A DNA stretch of 64,000 nucleotides. Source: Afifella sp. IM 167. GTDB taxonomy: Bacteria; Pseudomonadota; Alphaproteobacteria; Rhizobiales; Afifellaceae. Every line of letters starts with the position of its first letter. Position 1 is the stretch's first letter. Both the position numbers and the translations under genes were made by a program. The notes under the pieces were generated by a model. The model was not told the DNA's origin. It did no database searches and worked only from the letters and a program-made list of their open reading frames with translations. Location of the stretch: contig NZ_NSLC01000011.1 in NCBI RefSeq assembly GCF_020144925.1, forward strand, positions 1 to 64,000. Direction: 5' to 3'. Below, in pieces: positions 1 to 10,223 of this stretch.

Positions 1-297
1 GCCCGCCCCGCGGCGGCGACCGCGGCGCCTGTTTCGGAGGCCGGGGAGGCCGCGGCTCCGGACGCGCCCGCCGCCAACCCGGCCCCGGAGGCCATCGACA
101 TGGAAGCGCTCCTCGACGAGCAGCGGCGGATGGTCACCGAGGCCGTGCAGAAACAGGTGAACCCGCTCCGGCGCGACATCGAGGCCTACAAGGAAAAGCG
201 CGACCTCCAATCGGTTCTCGGAGGGATCGGCTACATCCTCGGCATCTTCGGCATCGGCTTTTATTTCGCCGCGCGCCGCAAGATGAAGGCGGCCTGA
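1..297 (+). CDS. nikL: C-terminal part of a NikL-like nickel ECF transporter component (cut by window edge)
   Basis: The frame is open from the first base, so the start lies upstream of the window. The visible part is an Ala/Pro-rich linker, then a charged helical stretch (LLDEQRRMVTEAVQKQVNPL) and one membrane helix (residues GGIGYILGIFGIGFYF) with a basic end. This linker, coiled helix and single C-terminal helix match the additional component NikL found in alphaproteobacterial nickel ECF transporters. The stop is 2 bases before the nikQ start, so the genes are translationally close. The assignment rests on the following CbiQ and CbiO genes and on the end of the protein only; a cobalt rather than nickel substrate is possible. 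Confidence 0.6.
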   Translation, partial: ARPAAATAAPVSEAGEAAAPDAPAANPAPEAIDMEALLDEQRRMVTEAVQKQVNPLRRDIEAYKEKRDLQSVLGGIGYILGIFGIGFYFAARRKMKAA

Positions 298-299
298 GC

Positions 300-1082
300 A
301 TGGGACATGTCCTCGGCGCCGAAAGGCCGGCCCTCAGCGATACCGCCGGCCCGCAGCGCACGCTGCTCGCCGGCGTCGATCCGCGCAGCCGCATCCTCGC
401 GGCCATCGCCTTCTCCATCGTGATCGTGGCGCTCGAGGACATGTCGCTGCTGTGCATCGGCCTTGCGGCCGCCATGGCGCTGATGCTGGCGGCACGCCTG
501 CCGGTCGCCGCAACGCTGAAGCGCATGGCGGCGATGGATTCCTTCATCGTCTTTCTCATCGCCATGCTGCCCTTCACCGTGCCCGGAGAGCCAATCTTCA
601 CGCTCTTCGGATTTGCCGCCAGCTGGGAAGGGCTCTGGCAGGCCGTGGCGATCGCGCTCAAGGCGAATGCGGTGATCCTCGCCCTCATGGCGCTGGTCGG
701 TTCCATGGAGCCCGTGACGCTCGGCCACGCGCTGAGCCGCCTCAAGATGCCGGAGGGCCTCGTTCATCTCCTGATGTTCACGGTGCGCTACATCGACGTG
801 CTGCATCAGGAGTACCAGCGGCTGCGCCTCGCCATGAAGGCGCGCGGTTTCCAGCCGGCGACCAACCACCATACGCTGCGCTCGCTCGGCTACCTCCTCG
901 GCATGATGCTTGTACGCGCCATCGAACGCTCCGAAAGGGTTCTGGCGGCGATGAAGTGCCGTGGTTTCACAGGGCGCATCCCGCTTCTGGACGAACTGGC
1001 GTTTTCGGGCCGCGACCTCCTCTTCGCGGCCGGGTTCACGGCATTCCTCGGTGCGCTCGTCGCGCTTCAGCTCAGCCTCTAG
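300..1082 (+). CDS. nikQ: ECF transporter transmembrane protein, CbiQ/NikQ family
   Basis: This is the T component of an energy-coupling-factor importer, 260 residues, which couples the ATPase to the substrate-binding membrane protein. Several hydrophobic segments are visible in the first 150 residues. They are followed by the family's cytoplasmic helices with Ala-Arg-Gly type motifs (MKARGFQP and AAMKCRGFTGR) that dock on the ATPase grooves. The start ATG lies 2 bases after the preceding stop. With the NikL-like end upstream and NikO downstream it forms a nickel or cobalt uptake operon. The substrate-specific component NikM must lie outside the window. A link to urease is an inference from the purine pathway elsewhere in the window. 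Confidence 0.85.
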   Translation: MGHVLGAERPALSDTAGPQRTLLAGVDPRSRILAAIAFSIVIVALEDMSLLCIGLAAAMALMLAARLPVAATLKRMAAMDSFIVFLIAMLPFTVPGEPIFTLFGFAASWEGLWQAVAIALKANAVILALMALVGSMEPVTLGHALSRLKMPEGLVHLLMFTVRYIDVLHQEYQRLRLAMKARGFQPATNHHTLRSLGYLLGMMLVRAIERSERVLAAMKCRGFTGRIPLLDELAFSGRDLLFAAGFTAFLGALVALQLSL

Positions 1083-1101
1083 CCCGGCCGGAGAGAGCAA
1101 G

Positions 1102-1770
1102 ATGTCCGAGCTCATCACGCTGTCCGACGTCCATTTTGCCTATCCGGGCGGACCGCCGGTGCTGCGCGGCGCTTCTCTCACACTCCTGGAGAAGCAGCGG
1201 CTGTGCATCGGCGGCCATAACGGGGCCGGGAAATCGACGCTGCTGCAGGTGATCGTCGGCCTGCTGAAGCCGCAAGCCGGCCGGGTCCTGGCCTTCGGCT
1301 CCGAAAGGCGCAAGGAGAAGGATTTCCACGAAGTGCGGCGGCGCGCCGGCCTCGTCTTCCAGGATCCGGACGACCAGCTCTTTTGTCCGACCGTGGCGGA
1401 GGACGTCGCTTTCGGCCCGCTCAATCTCGGCAAGGGCCGCGAGGAGGCGATGGCGATCGTCGACGAGGTATTGGCCCGTCTCGACCTTTCGGCGTTTCGC
1501 GATCGCATCACCCACAAGCTGTCTGGCGGGGAGAAGCGCCTCGTCACGCTCGCGGCGGTCCTTGCCATGCAGCCCGACGTTCTCCTTCTCGACGAGCCGA
1601 CCAATGCGCTCGACGTCGACAACAAGGCGCGCCTCAGGGAAATACTCCTTTCCCTGCCGCAGGCGATGATCCTCGTTTCGCACGACCACCGTTTCCGCCG
1701 CGAAATCGCGACGCGTACCCTCTTCATGGTCGATGGCCGGATCGAGGAACGCGAGCCGCGCTGCCGCTAA
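1102..1770 (+). CDS. nikO: ECF transporter ATPase, CbiO/NikO family
   Basis: ATP-binding subunit of the nickel/cobalt ECF importer, 222 residues. It shows a Walker A loop (GGHNGAGKST), Q-loop region (VFQDPDDQLF), ABC signature (LSGGEKR), Walker B (VLLLDEPTNALD) and the switch histidine (LVSHDH). The DPDDQ motif after the Q-loop is characteristic of CbiO-type ECF ATPases. I chose the ATG at 1102 because a GGAGAGA ribosome site precedes it and it starts the ABC domain; a longer open frame begins inside nikQ. It is a single-ATPase system, so the protein probably works as a homodimer. It follows nikQ by 19 bases in the same operon. Confidence 0.88.
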   Translation: MSELITLSDVHFAYPGGPPVLRGASLTLLEKQRLCIGGHNGAGKSTLLQVIVGLLKPQAGRVLAFGSERRKEKDFHEVRRRAGLVFQDPDDQLFCPTVAEDVAFGPLNLGKGREEAMAIVDEVLARLDLSAFRDRITHKLSGGEKRLVTLAAVLAMQPDVLLLDEPTNALDVDNKARLREILLSLPQAMILVSHDHRFRREIATRTLFMVDGRIEEREPRCR

Positions 1771-1776
1771 AGCGGC

Positions 1777-2226
1777 TCAGAAGCTCAGTATGCGGGTGTT
1801 ATCGGCGATCAGCCTGGCGCCCATCGCCTCCGGCTTGCCGGGCGCGACGCCCTCGATCAGCGCCTCCTGGCCGACGCCCTTGTTGGGCAGGTAAAGGGCG
1901 CAGACCTCGACCTTTGTGCCGGTCTTTTCGATGAGCGTCTTCATCAGACCCTGCGGGCTCATGGCCTTCGGCTTCTGCAGTGCGAGCGCGGTCGAGGGCG
2001 GGCTCTTCAGCGCCAGATCGCCCGCCGGGCCGCACAGGAGGATATGGGCGCTCGAACCCTGCTGCACGGCCTGCATGGTGAGGATCATCGCCATCAATTG
2101 GGTCTCTGGCTCGGCCGCGGTCAGCACCGTGACGAGCTTCGGCTTTTCCTGCGCCGAGGCCGGCGTCGGGGCCGGGACCGCGACAACGAGAAGGGAAAAA
2201 GCGAGCGTGGCGAGGATCTTGAGCAT
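1777..2226 (-). CDS. DsrE-like periplasmic protein
   Basis: A 149-residue protein with a clear signal peptide (residues 1 to about 25, ending ASAQE) followed by a DsrE/DsrF-like alpha/beta fold. The sequence shows the family pattern: an initial strand (KLVTVLTAAEP), a cysteine in ILLCGPAGD, and a second cysteine in VCALYLPNKG near the position of the catalytic cysteine of DsrE proteins. Relatives take part in sulfur relay, but periplasmic members mostly lack an assigned function. The start ATG has AAGGAGA upstream. It converges on nikO with only 6 bases between stops and is divergent from the iron-binding-protein gene. Function is not inferred beyond the fold. Confidence 0.7.
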   Translation of the reverse strand: MLKILATLAFSLLVVAVPAPTPASAQEKPKLVTVLTAAEPETQLMAMILTMQAVQQGSSAHILLCGPAGDLALKSPPSTALALQKPKAMSPQGLMKTLIEKTGTKVEVCALYLPNKGVGQEALIEGVAPGKPEAMGARLIADNTRILSF

Positions 2227-2338
2227 CCGGTTCTCCTTGCGGCAGGTTCAGGCTTCATATTCGATACCGGATATATGTTTGCCGCACAGCGGCACCATGG
2301 CGACCGCTGCGCCCGTTCGTCACAGGCGGCGGAGTTTG

Positions 2339-2355
2339 TTTGGAATACTTCTAAA
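2339..2355. promoter_or_regulatory. Putative Irr box (iron control element)
   Basis: TTTGGAATACTTCTAAA is a 7-3-7 inverted repeat with one mismatch. It matches the rhizobial ICE/Irr-box consensus TTTAGAA-N3-TTCTAAA at 13 of 14 arm positions. It lies 38 bases upstream of the -35 element and about 137 bases upstream of the start codon of the iron(III)-binding protein gene. Irr is the haem-responsive Fur-family regulator of Rhizobiales. An upstream position would fit activation under iron limitation; that is inference. Confidence 0.65.
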
Positions 2356-2392
2356 GTCTTGATTTTACTGACGATTTCGTGATCTGCAATTG

Positions 2393-2420
2393 TTGACTCT
2401 GAACCTCCCCAATTTATAGT
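2393..2420 (+). promoter_or_regulatory. Sigma70-type promoter for the iron-binding-protein gene
   Basis: TTGACT and TATAGT are separated by 16 bases in the AT-richer gap before the iron(III) substrate-binding protein. The elements match the housekeeping consensus at 5/6 and 4/6 positions. A start site near 2427 would give a leader of about 65 bases. The Irr-like box lies just upstream. Confidence 0.5.
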
Positions 2421-2491
2421 CCGCGCTCGGCAAACGCGGCGTTTGCTCTTTCCATGTCTGGGCTTTGAACCCTTTCATCCGGAGGTATTTC

Positions 2492-3553
2492 ATGTTCGAT
2501 TTTTCGCGCCGACCCGGCACGCTGACGGCGCTTCTCATTGGGGGCGCGGTCGCGCTTCTCGGTCCTGGCAGTGCCAGCGCTGAGGAGAAAGGAGAGGTCA
2601 ATATCTACTCCTACCGCCAGCCCTATCTGATCGCCCCGATCACCGAGGCCTTCGAAAAGGAGACCGGCATCAGGGTCAACACCGTCTTCCTCGCCCAGGG
2701 GCTGGAGGAGCGCATCCAGGCGGAGGGCGCCAACTCACCCGCCGACGTCATCATGACCGTGGATATCGGCCGGCTGGAAAACGCCAAGCAGATGGGCATC
2801 ACGCAGCCCGTCACGGACGAGGTCATCGAGAGGGATATCCCGGCGCAGTACCGCGACCCGGAGGGTCACTGGTTCGGCCTGACGACGCGCAGCCGCGTCG
2901 TCTACGCCTCCAAGGAGCGCGTCGAGCAGGATACGATCACCTATGAGGAGCTCTCCGACCCGAAGTGGAAGGGCCGCATCTGCATCCGCTCCGGCCAGCA
3001 CGTCTACAATATCGGCCTCATCGCCTCGATGATCGCCCATCACGGCGAGGAGGCGACGGAAGAATGGCTGCGCGGGCTGAAGAACAACCTCGCCCGGCGC
3101 CCGGAGGGCAACGACCGCAATCAGGCCAAGGGCATCTTTTCCGGCGAGTGCGACATCGCCGTCGGCAATACCTACTATGTCGGCGTGATGGCGACCAACG
3201 AGGAGGAGCCGGAGCAGAAGGAATGGGCAAACGCGCTCAAGATCCTCTTTCCCAACAACGATGCGCGCGGCGCACATGTGAACATCTCCGGCATGGCGAT
3301 GGCCAAGAACGCCCCGCACCCCGAGAACGCGCTGAAGTTCATGGAATTCGCCACCCGCGACGAGGCGCAGCACATCTACGCGGAGAAGAACTTCGAATAT
3401 CCCGTGAAGGCGGGTGTGCCGGCTTCCGACATCGTCGCGTCCTGGGGCGAGATTCATCCGGACGAGCTGCCGCTGGCGGAAATCGCCCGCTATCGCAAGA
3501 AGGCTTCAGAGCTGGTCGACAAGGTCGGCTTCGACGAGGGGCCGAGCTCCTGA
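2492..3553 (+). CDS. Iron(III) ABC transporter substrate-binding protein (FbpA/FutA family)
   Basis: Periplasmic iron-binding protein of 353 residues with a signal peptide (cleavage near ASAEEKGE). The mature start VNIYSYRQPYL, the EKETGIRVNTVF stretch and the distal tyrosine pair in NTYYVGVM are typical of FutA/FbpA proteins, where clustered tyrosines bind ferric iron. I chose ATG 2492 because GGAGG lies 7 bases upstream; an upstream in-frame ATG lacks such a site. It is followed by a strong terminator and then the permease gene, so the binding protein can be made in excess. The upstream Irr-like box points to iron-dependent control. No cognate ATPase gene is nearby. Confidence 0.9.
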   Translation: MFDFSRRPGTLTALLIGGAVALLGPGSASAEEKGEVNIYSYRQPYLIAPITEAFEKETGIRVNTVFLAQGLEERIQAEGANSPADVIMTVDIGRLENAKQMGITQPVTDEVIERDIPAQYRDPEGHWFGLTTRSRVVYASKERVEQDTITYEELSDPKWKGRICIRSGQHVYNIGLIASMIAHHGEEATEEWLRGLKNNLARRPEGNDRNQAKGIFSGECDIAVGNTYYVGVMATNEEEPEQKEWANALKILFPNNDARGAHVNISGMAMAKNAPHPENALKFMEFATRDEAQHIYAEKNFEYPVKAGVPASDIVASWGEIHPDELPLAEIARYRKKASELVDKVGFDEGPSS

Positions 3554-3576
3554 GCGAACCCCTCATCTGCAGGAAG

Positions 3577-3605
3577 GGCCCGGCGGCGAACGCCGGGCCT
3601 TTTTG
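3577..3605 (+). terminator. Intrinsic terminator between iron-binding protein and permease
   Basis: A perfect 9-bp GC stem (GGCCCGGCG / CGCCGGGCC) with a GCGAA loop is followed by TTTTTT. It sits 23 bases after the binding-protein stop and 28 bases before the permease start. It probably allows partial read-through, so more binding protein than permease is made. Confidence 0.85.
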
Positions 3606-3633
3606 CGTTACCGCCTGAGAAGGACCGGCTCCG

Positions 3634-5346
3634 GTGACGCCGCAGGAACCGCTGCTTTCTTTTCGCATCTTTTCCTGGCGCCGACGCGGCGCGCGTAACG
3701 CACTCGGCGGGCACCGGCTGCTCTCCGGCCTCGCCTGGCTCGTTACGGCGCTGGTGCTGGTTCCGCTCGTGGCGGTCCTCGTCATCGCCATGGGCTCCTC
3801 CCAGGGCGTGTGGCCGCACCTCGTCTCCACCGTCCTGCCGCATGCCGTGCGCACGACGCTTCTTCTGATGGCCGGCGTCGCCATCCTCTCGTCCACGATG
3901 GGCGTCGTCGCGGCCTGGTTCGTCACCAATTTCACGTTTCCCGGCCGGCGCTTCCTGGAAGTAGCGCTGGTGCTGCCCTTCGCGATGCCGCTCTACATCG
4001 CCGCCTTCACCTATATCGAGTTCTTCGATTTCACCGGCCCGCTGCAGACCGCCATCCGCGCCGCCGGCGGATATACGAGCGTGCGCGAGTACTGGTCGCC
4101 CGAGGTGCGCAACCTGCCCGGCGCCATCGTCATCATGTCGTCGGTCCTCTATCCCTACGTCTACATGACGACCCGGCTTCTCTTCCTGATGCAGTCGGTG
4201 ACGGCCCTGCAGGTCGCCCAGACGCTCGGCTGCAGCCGCTTTTCCGCTTTCTTCCGCGTCGCCGTGCCGCTGGCCCGCCCGGCGATCGCCATCGGCATCA
4301 CACTCTGCCTGATGGAGACGCTGAACGACATCGGCGCCGTCGACTTTCTCGGGATCCGCACGCTGACCTTCTCGGTGTACGACACCTGGCTCAACCGCGG
4401 CTCGCTCGCCGGGGCCGCTCAGATCGCCACCGTCATGGTCGGTTTCGTCGTCGTGCTGATCGCGGCCGAACGCGCCGCGCGTGGGCGGCAACGCTACCAT
4501 GTGGGGCGCGCCGAGCGCGGTCGCTTCCGCATCACGCTCAAAGGCTGGCGCGCCGCGGGCGCGGCCTTCCTGTGCTCCATGCCGCCACTGCTCGGCATCG
4601 GCATTCCGGGCTACGTCCTCCTCGATTTCGCCTCGAGGCGGCTCGCCAAGTTCGCCCATCCGGAGCTTTTGGCGGCCGCGACGCACAGCGTCACGGTGGC
4701 GGCGGCCACCGGCATCGTGACCGTCGTCGCCGGCCTCGTCCTCGCCTATTGTGCCCGTCTTGCCGCCTCGCGCTTCCAGCACGCGGCCCTGAAGGTCGCC
4801 CTGATCGGCTATGCCGTTCCCGGCACGGTGCTCGCCCTCGGTATCCTCGTGCCGCTCGCAAGGCTCGACAATTCGGTGGACGCCTTCATGCGCGCCACCT
4901 TCGATGTCTCAACGGGCCTTCTCATCACCGGCTCGGCGGCGGCGATCGTTTACGCCTGCTCGGTGCGCTTCCTCGGCGTCGCACAGGGCACGATCGAGGC
5001 CGGACTTTCCAAGGTCACCTCGCATCTCGACATGGCCGCCAGAACGCTTGGCCGGACGGCGCAGCAAACCCTGTTCGACGTGCATGTGCCCTTGATGAAG
5101 AAGGCGCTGGGCGCCGCCTTCCTGCTCGTCTTCGTCGACAGCCTGAAGGAGCTTTCGGCAACGCTGCTCCTGCGCCCCTTCAACTACGACACGCTGGCGA
5201 CGCTGGTCTATTCACGGGCCTCGCGCGCCGCCTATGGCGATGCGGCGATCCCGGCTCTCCTCATCGTTCTCGTTGGGCTCGTGCCGGTGGTGATGCTGCT
5301 CAAGAACGCCGCACCGGCCGCCCCCGAGCGCCGCGGCTCCGGCTGA
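3634..5346 (+). CDS. Iron(III) ABC transporter permease, fused two-domain (FbpB type)
   Basis: A 570-residue inner-membrane permease with two homologous halves, each with about six membrane helices and its own BPD permease signature (first near QTLGCSRFSAFFRVAVPLARPA, second near RTLGRTAQQTLFDVHVPL). Fused double permeases of this length are normal for FbpB/FutB-type iron importers. The start is GTG at 3634 with GAAGGA upstream. It lies downstream of the binding protein after a terminator. No ATPase follows: the next 160 bases are non-coding and the next gene is unrelated. The ATPase must therefore be encoded elsewhere or shared. Confidence 0.88.
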   Translation: MTPQEPLLSFRIFSWRRRGARNALGGHRLLSGLAWLVTALVLVPLVAVLVIAMGSSQGVWPHLVSTVLPHAVRTTLLLMAGVAILSSTMGVVAAWFVTNFTFPGRRFLEVALVLPFAMPLYIAAFTYIEFFDFTGPLQTAIRAAGGYTSVREYWSPEVRNLPGAIVIMSSVLYPYVYMTTRLLFLMQSVTALQVAQTLGCSRFSAFFRVAVPLARPAIAIGITLCLMETLNDIGAVDFLGIRTLTFSVYDTWLNRGSLAGAAQIATVMVGFVVVLIAAERAARGRQRYHVGRAERGRFRITLKGWRAAGAAFLCSMPPLLGIGIPGYVLLDFASRRLAKFAHPELLAAATHSVTVAAATGIVTVVAGLVLAYCARLAASRFQHAALKVALIGYAVPGTVLALGILVPLARLDNSVDAFMRATFDVSTGLLITGSAAAIVYACSVRFLGVAQGTIEAGLSKVTSHLDMAARTLGRTAQQTLFDVHVPLMKKALGAAFLLVFVDSLKELSATLLLRPFNYDTLATLVYSRASRAAYGDAAIPALLIVLVGLVPVVMLLKNAAPAAPERRGSG

Positions 5347-5509
5347 GGGCTGCGGGCGAGCCCGCCTCCAGCGACTGGTCAGGGCGCACTGCGTGCCGAA
5401 AATCTGCCTTCGTCGGGTCGCTCCTGAAGTCCCGCGACATGGAGGATTGTGCGCCACATCTTGCGGATTTATCACTTAAAGTTGTATTATTCTGGCAAAT
5501 GATGCGAAC

Positions 5510-5686
5510 GTGTCTTCTCGGTTGCGTTGCGGCAGCTCGATAGGAGTTCACGAGAGGGCAATCGCCGGACATCCGTATCAGCCGGAACATCTGCGCGGCA
5601 TCGCGCAATCATTGCTGGAAGATACCAATCAGGCGGAGGGCGAGGCGCCTGGAACGGAGCGCTGTTGGATGAGGGTGAGGCCATGA
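5510..5686 (+). other. Possible out-of-frame N-terminal piece of the VWA7/Het-C-like gene
   Basis: A 58-codon frame beginning at GTG 5510 (an alternative TTG is at 5522) contains GVHERAIAGHPYQPEHL and SLLEDTNQ. This looks like the start of VWA7/Het-C-type proteins, which begin with a His-Glu motif and a helical segment. Its TGA overlaps the ATG of the next gene as ATGA, in a frame shifted by one. It is either a small coupled gene or the beginning of that gene split by a frameshift. The upstream region 5347-5509 shows no other gene. Confidence 0.35.
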
Positions 5687-6345
5687 AGCTTGCGTTCGAC
5701 CTCGGCTATCACGGCGACCTCACCGAGGCGGCCAATGACGACATTCTCGACCAGCAGCAGCTCGGTTTCGTGGTTGCCGCCAACATCGCGCAGGATCTCC
5801 TGCAGACGCAGAGCTGCGTGCATTTCGACAATTGCGACTTCCCGGGCGGTATCTCCCATATCGCCGACGAGTGGAACGTCATCGACCAGCTCGCCGACAA
5901 ACATCCCGACGTGGCGCTCGGCGCCTTCGGCGCGCTGCTGCACACGATGCAGGATTTCTACGCCCATTCGAACTGGATCGAGCTGCACCGGAACGACGCC
6001 GCGATACCCGTCTGGAACCAGAAGCTCTCAAGCCTTCCCGCCGCCATCGTCAGCGGCACATGGTGGATCGGCTCGCCAAAGCTGTGCGGCCCGAACGCAC
6101 CGAGCCATTCGGATCTCAACAAGGACAGCCCCACCTCCAGAGAAGGAAGCAAGCTCGTCGCCGCGGGGCCGAATGCAGGCAAGAGCCTGTTCGACCTTGC
6201 CTATGCCACCGCGCTGGAAGCGACCAGGGAGGAGTTCGCGCGCTTTTCGGCAGTCAGGCTCGCACCGCTCGCCGCGGGCGCGAACAGCGTCTCGCCGCTC
6301 TCCGACCTGATCGCCGCGAACGAGGCGCTGCGCGATATCTACTGA
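5683..6345 (+). CDS. VWA7/Het-C N-terminal-like protein
   Basis: A 220-residue protein whose middle part resembles the N-terminal region of VWA7/Het-C-type proteins and zinc-dependent phospholipase C-like folds. The visible motifs are VHFDNCDF, the stretch ALLHTMQDFYAHSNWIEL (His and Asp arranged as in metal-binding helices) and conserved AANIAQDLLQ. No catalytic activity can be assigned. The frame stays open upstream to about 5527, but the residues there look unlike the family, whereas an upstream frame does resemble its start. I use ATG 5683, which overlaps that frame's stop. No membrane segment follows, and no von Willebrand domain is present, so it is much shorter than VWA7. Confidence 0.55.
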   Translation: MKLAFDLGYHGDLTEAANDDILDQQQLGFVVAANIAQDLLQTQSCVHFDNCDFPGGISHIADEWNVIDQLADKHPDVALGAFGALLHTMQDFYAHSNWIELHRNDAAIPVWNQKLSSLPAAIVSGTWWIGSPKLCGPNAPSHSDLNKDSPTSREGSKLVAAGPNAGKSLFDLAYATALEATREEFARFSAVRLAPLAAGANSVSPLSDLIAANEALRDIY

Positions 6346-6349
6346 GCCT

Positions 6350-8305
<1,956 letters not shown>

Positions 8306-8465
8306 CGGCGTTTCCCTGCGCTTTTTTCGAAGTGTTTGCGGGTTGCCCATGGCATGCCACAGCCGGCGGGGAGCGCCAAGAGCGCAAGATGTGACTAGCC
8401 TTTTCCGCGCCTTGCGTTCCGCCGGCAAAGTGCCTATCGCCGGGGTCTAACGGAGAATTAATCGG

Positions 8466-10208
8466 ATGGTGAGGCGCTCTCTCATCGCTTTATGCGTGCT
8501 GCTCGTCCTCCTCGGAGGGCTGGGCTATCTCGCCACCCGGATCATCTCGGCCGACGACGTCAAGCAGCAGATCGGTGAACAGATCTCCGCCTGGACGGGC
8601 CGCGAGGTCTCGCTGCAGGGCGATGCCGTCATCACCGTGCTGCCGAACCTTTCCGTCAAGCTGAAGGACGTGCGCATCGCCGGCCCCGACGGCGGCAACG
8701 AGCCCTTCGTCACCATGCGGTTCCTGAAGGCCTCCATCCGCATCCTGCCCCTGTTCATCGGCGAGGTGCAGGTGGAGAACTTCTCCATCGTGGCGCCCGA
8801 CATCCGCCTCGTCCGCGAGGCGGATGGCCGCCGGAGCTGGGACTTCGACAGCGGCGCGGCGGCGCTGCAGCTCGCCTTCGCCGGGGATGTGCGGCTCGGC
8901 TCCTTCTCGGTTCAGGAAGGGCATATTCTCTACATCGACGAGATCACCGAGCAGCGCGAGGAACTCTCCAACGTCAATCTCGGCCTCAAATGGGACAGCG
9001 TGCGCCGCCCGATCGAGGTCTCAGGCCGGCTCGACTGGCGCGGCGCCGAAGTCAATCTCTCCGCCTCCGCCCAGGAGCCCTACCGCTTCATCCGCGGCGG
9101 CGAGACGCCGCTCAGCGCCGACCTGCAGTCGACACGCTTCAACGGCTCCTTTTCCGGAACGATGCGCAATCCGCGCCAGCCTGCTCTGCTCGGTCGCGGC
9201 GCCTTCAACGCGGAGGACCTGACCGGCTTCCTCACCTGGGTCGGCAACCCTTATGCCGAAACGACCCCGGTGAAGGCGCTGCGTATCGATTCCAACGTGG
9301 AGATATCCGGCCGAAAGGCGAGCTTTTCCGATGCCAGCGTGGCGGTGAACGGCGTCTCCGGGCGCGGGGCGTTCACGCTCGATCTCGCTTCCAAACCGTC
9401 GCTCTCGGGCACGCTCGCCTTCCCGAGCCTGGATATGTCGCCGGCCATCGCCCATCTCGTCGACTGGCAGGATGGCGAGAACCTTCTCTCCGGTCGCATC
9501 AACGCCGACTGGCTCGACGAGTTTTCGGCCGATCTGCGCGTCTCGGCCGAGGAAATGCGCCTGAAGTCGCTCCGTCTTTCCTCCGTCGGGGCGTCCCTCC
9601 TCGTCAACGATGGCAAGGCGACACTGACCATCGCCGAGGCTGGCCTCTATGGCGGACGGCTCAGCGGCTTCATCAGCCTCGCCCAGGAAGAGAACGTGCC
9701 GGCAATGGAGGCCTCGCTGAGGGCAGGCGCCGTCAAGGGCGGCGATCTTCTCGCCGCGCTCGGCCTTTCCTCCTTCGCCGGCCTCGCCGACATCTCGGCG
9801 GAGCTGCGCTCCGGTGGCGAGCGGCTCCTCGACATGGTCGAGGGGCTGCAGGGGCGCGTGTCAGTCGCCGCGGCGAACGGGCGACTGCCCTATATCGACC
9901 TTGCCGCCATCCGCAGCCGAAAGGCCGCCGAGACGACGCCTCTACTTTCGGCCAATGCCAGCACCGACTTCACCAGCCTCGCGGCCGAGATCACCTTCGC
10001 CGAAGAGATCGCCCATATTGCGAACTGCAAGGTGGAAAACCCCGGCTATACCGCGGAGCTTTCCGGCGATGTCGGCCTGGAAAGCCGGACCCTTGCCCTT
10101 TCCGGCACGATGACGGCGAAAAGCGCCGGCGCCGAGCCGATGCCGGTGCGCATCGTCGGCACGCTGGCGAGCCCGGAAGTCGCCCTCTCCCCGCCCCCTT
10201 CCAACTGA
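8466..10208 (+). CDS. AsmA family protein
   Basis: A 580-residue protein with one N-terminal membrane anchor (residues 5-25) followed by a large periplasmic part rich in beta-strands. The region after the anchor (IGEQISAWTGREVSLQGDA) matches the AsmA start. The C-terminal part (GRLPYIDLAAIRSRKA and the TAELSGDVGL stretch) matches the AsmA C-terminal domain. AsmA-like proteins are bridge-like lipid-transfer proteins that affect outer-membrane assembly. The start ATG has GGAGA 9 bases upstream. It is a single-gene unit, convergent with the potI end 15 bases later. Confidence 0.85.
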   Translation: MVRRSLIALCVLLVLLGGLGYLATRIISADDVKQQIGEQISAWTGREVSLQGDAVITVLPNLSVKLKDVRIAGPDGGNEPFVTMRFLKASIRILPLFIGEVQVENFSIVAPDIRLVREADGRRSWDFDSGAAALQLAFAGDVRLGSFSVQEGHILYIDEITEQREELSNVNLGLKWDSVRRPIEVSGRLDWRGAEVNLSASAQEPYRFIRGGETPLSADLQSTRFNGSFSGTMRNPRQPALLGRGAFNAEDLTGFLTWVGNPYAETTPVKALRIDSNVEISGRKASFSDASVAVNGVSGRGAFTLDLASKPSLSGTLAFPSLDMSPAIAHLVDWQDGENLLSGRINADWLDEFSADLRVSAEEMRLKSLRLSSVGASLLVNDGKATLTIAEAGLYGGRLSGFISLAQEENVPAMEASLRAGAVKGGDLLAALGLSSFAGLADISAELRSGGERLLDMVEGLQGRVSVAAANGRLPYIDLAAIRSRKAAETTPLLSANASTDFTSLAAEITFAEEIAHIANCKVENPGYTAELSGDVGLESRTLALSGTMTAKSAGAEPMPVRIVGTLASPEVALSPPPSN

Positions 10209-10223
10209 TTTTTCCTGCTAGCC

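Noticed and set aside
3490-4782. A 430-codon minus-strand frame across the iron permease
   Set aside because: The permease with two membrane domains on the plus strand explains the DNA; the other frame is Gly/Arg/Glu-rich only.
5352-5365. GCGGGC/GCCCGC hairpin after the iron permease as terminator
   Set aside because: The loop would be only two bases, or the stem only five, and no T-run follows.
5347-5509. A missing iron-importer ATPase or small RNA after the permease
   Set aside because: No ATPase motif in any frame and no hairpin with T-run that would mark a small RNA.
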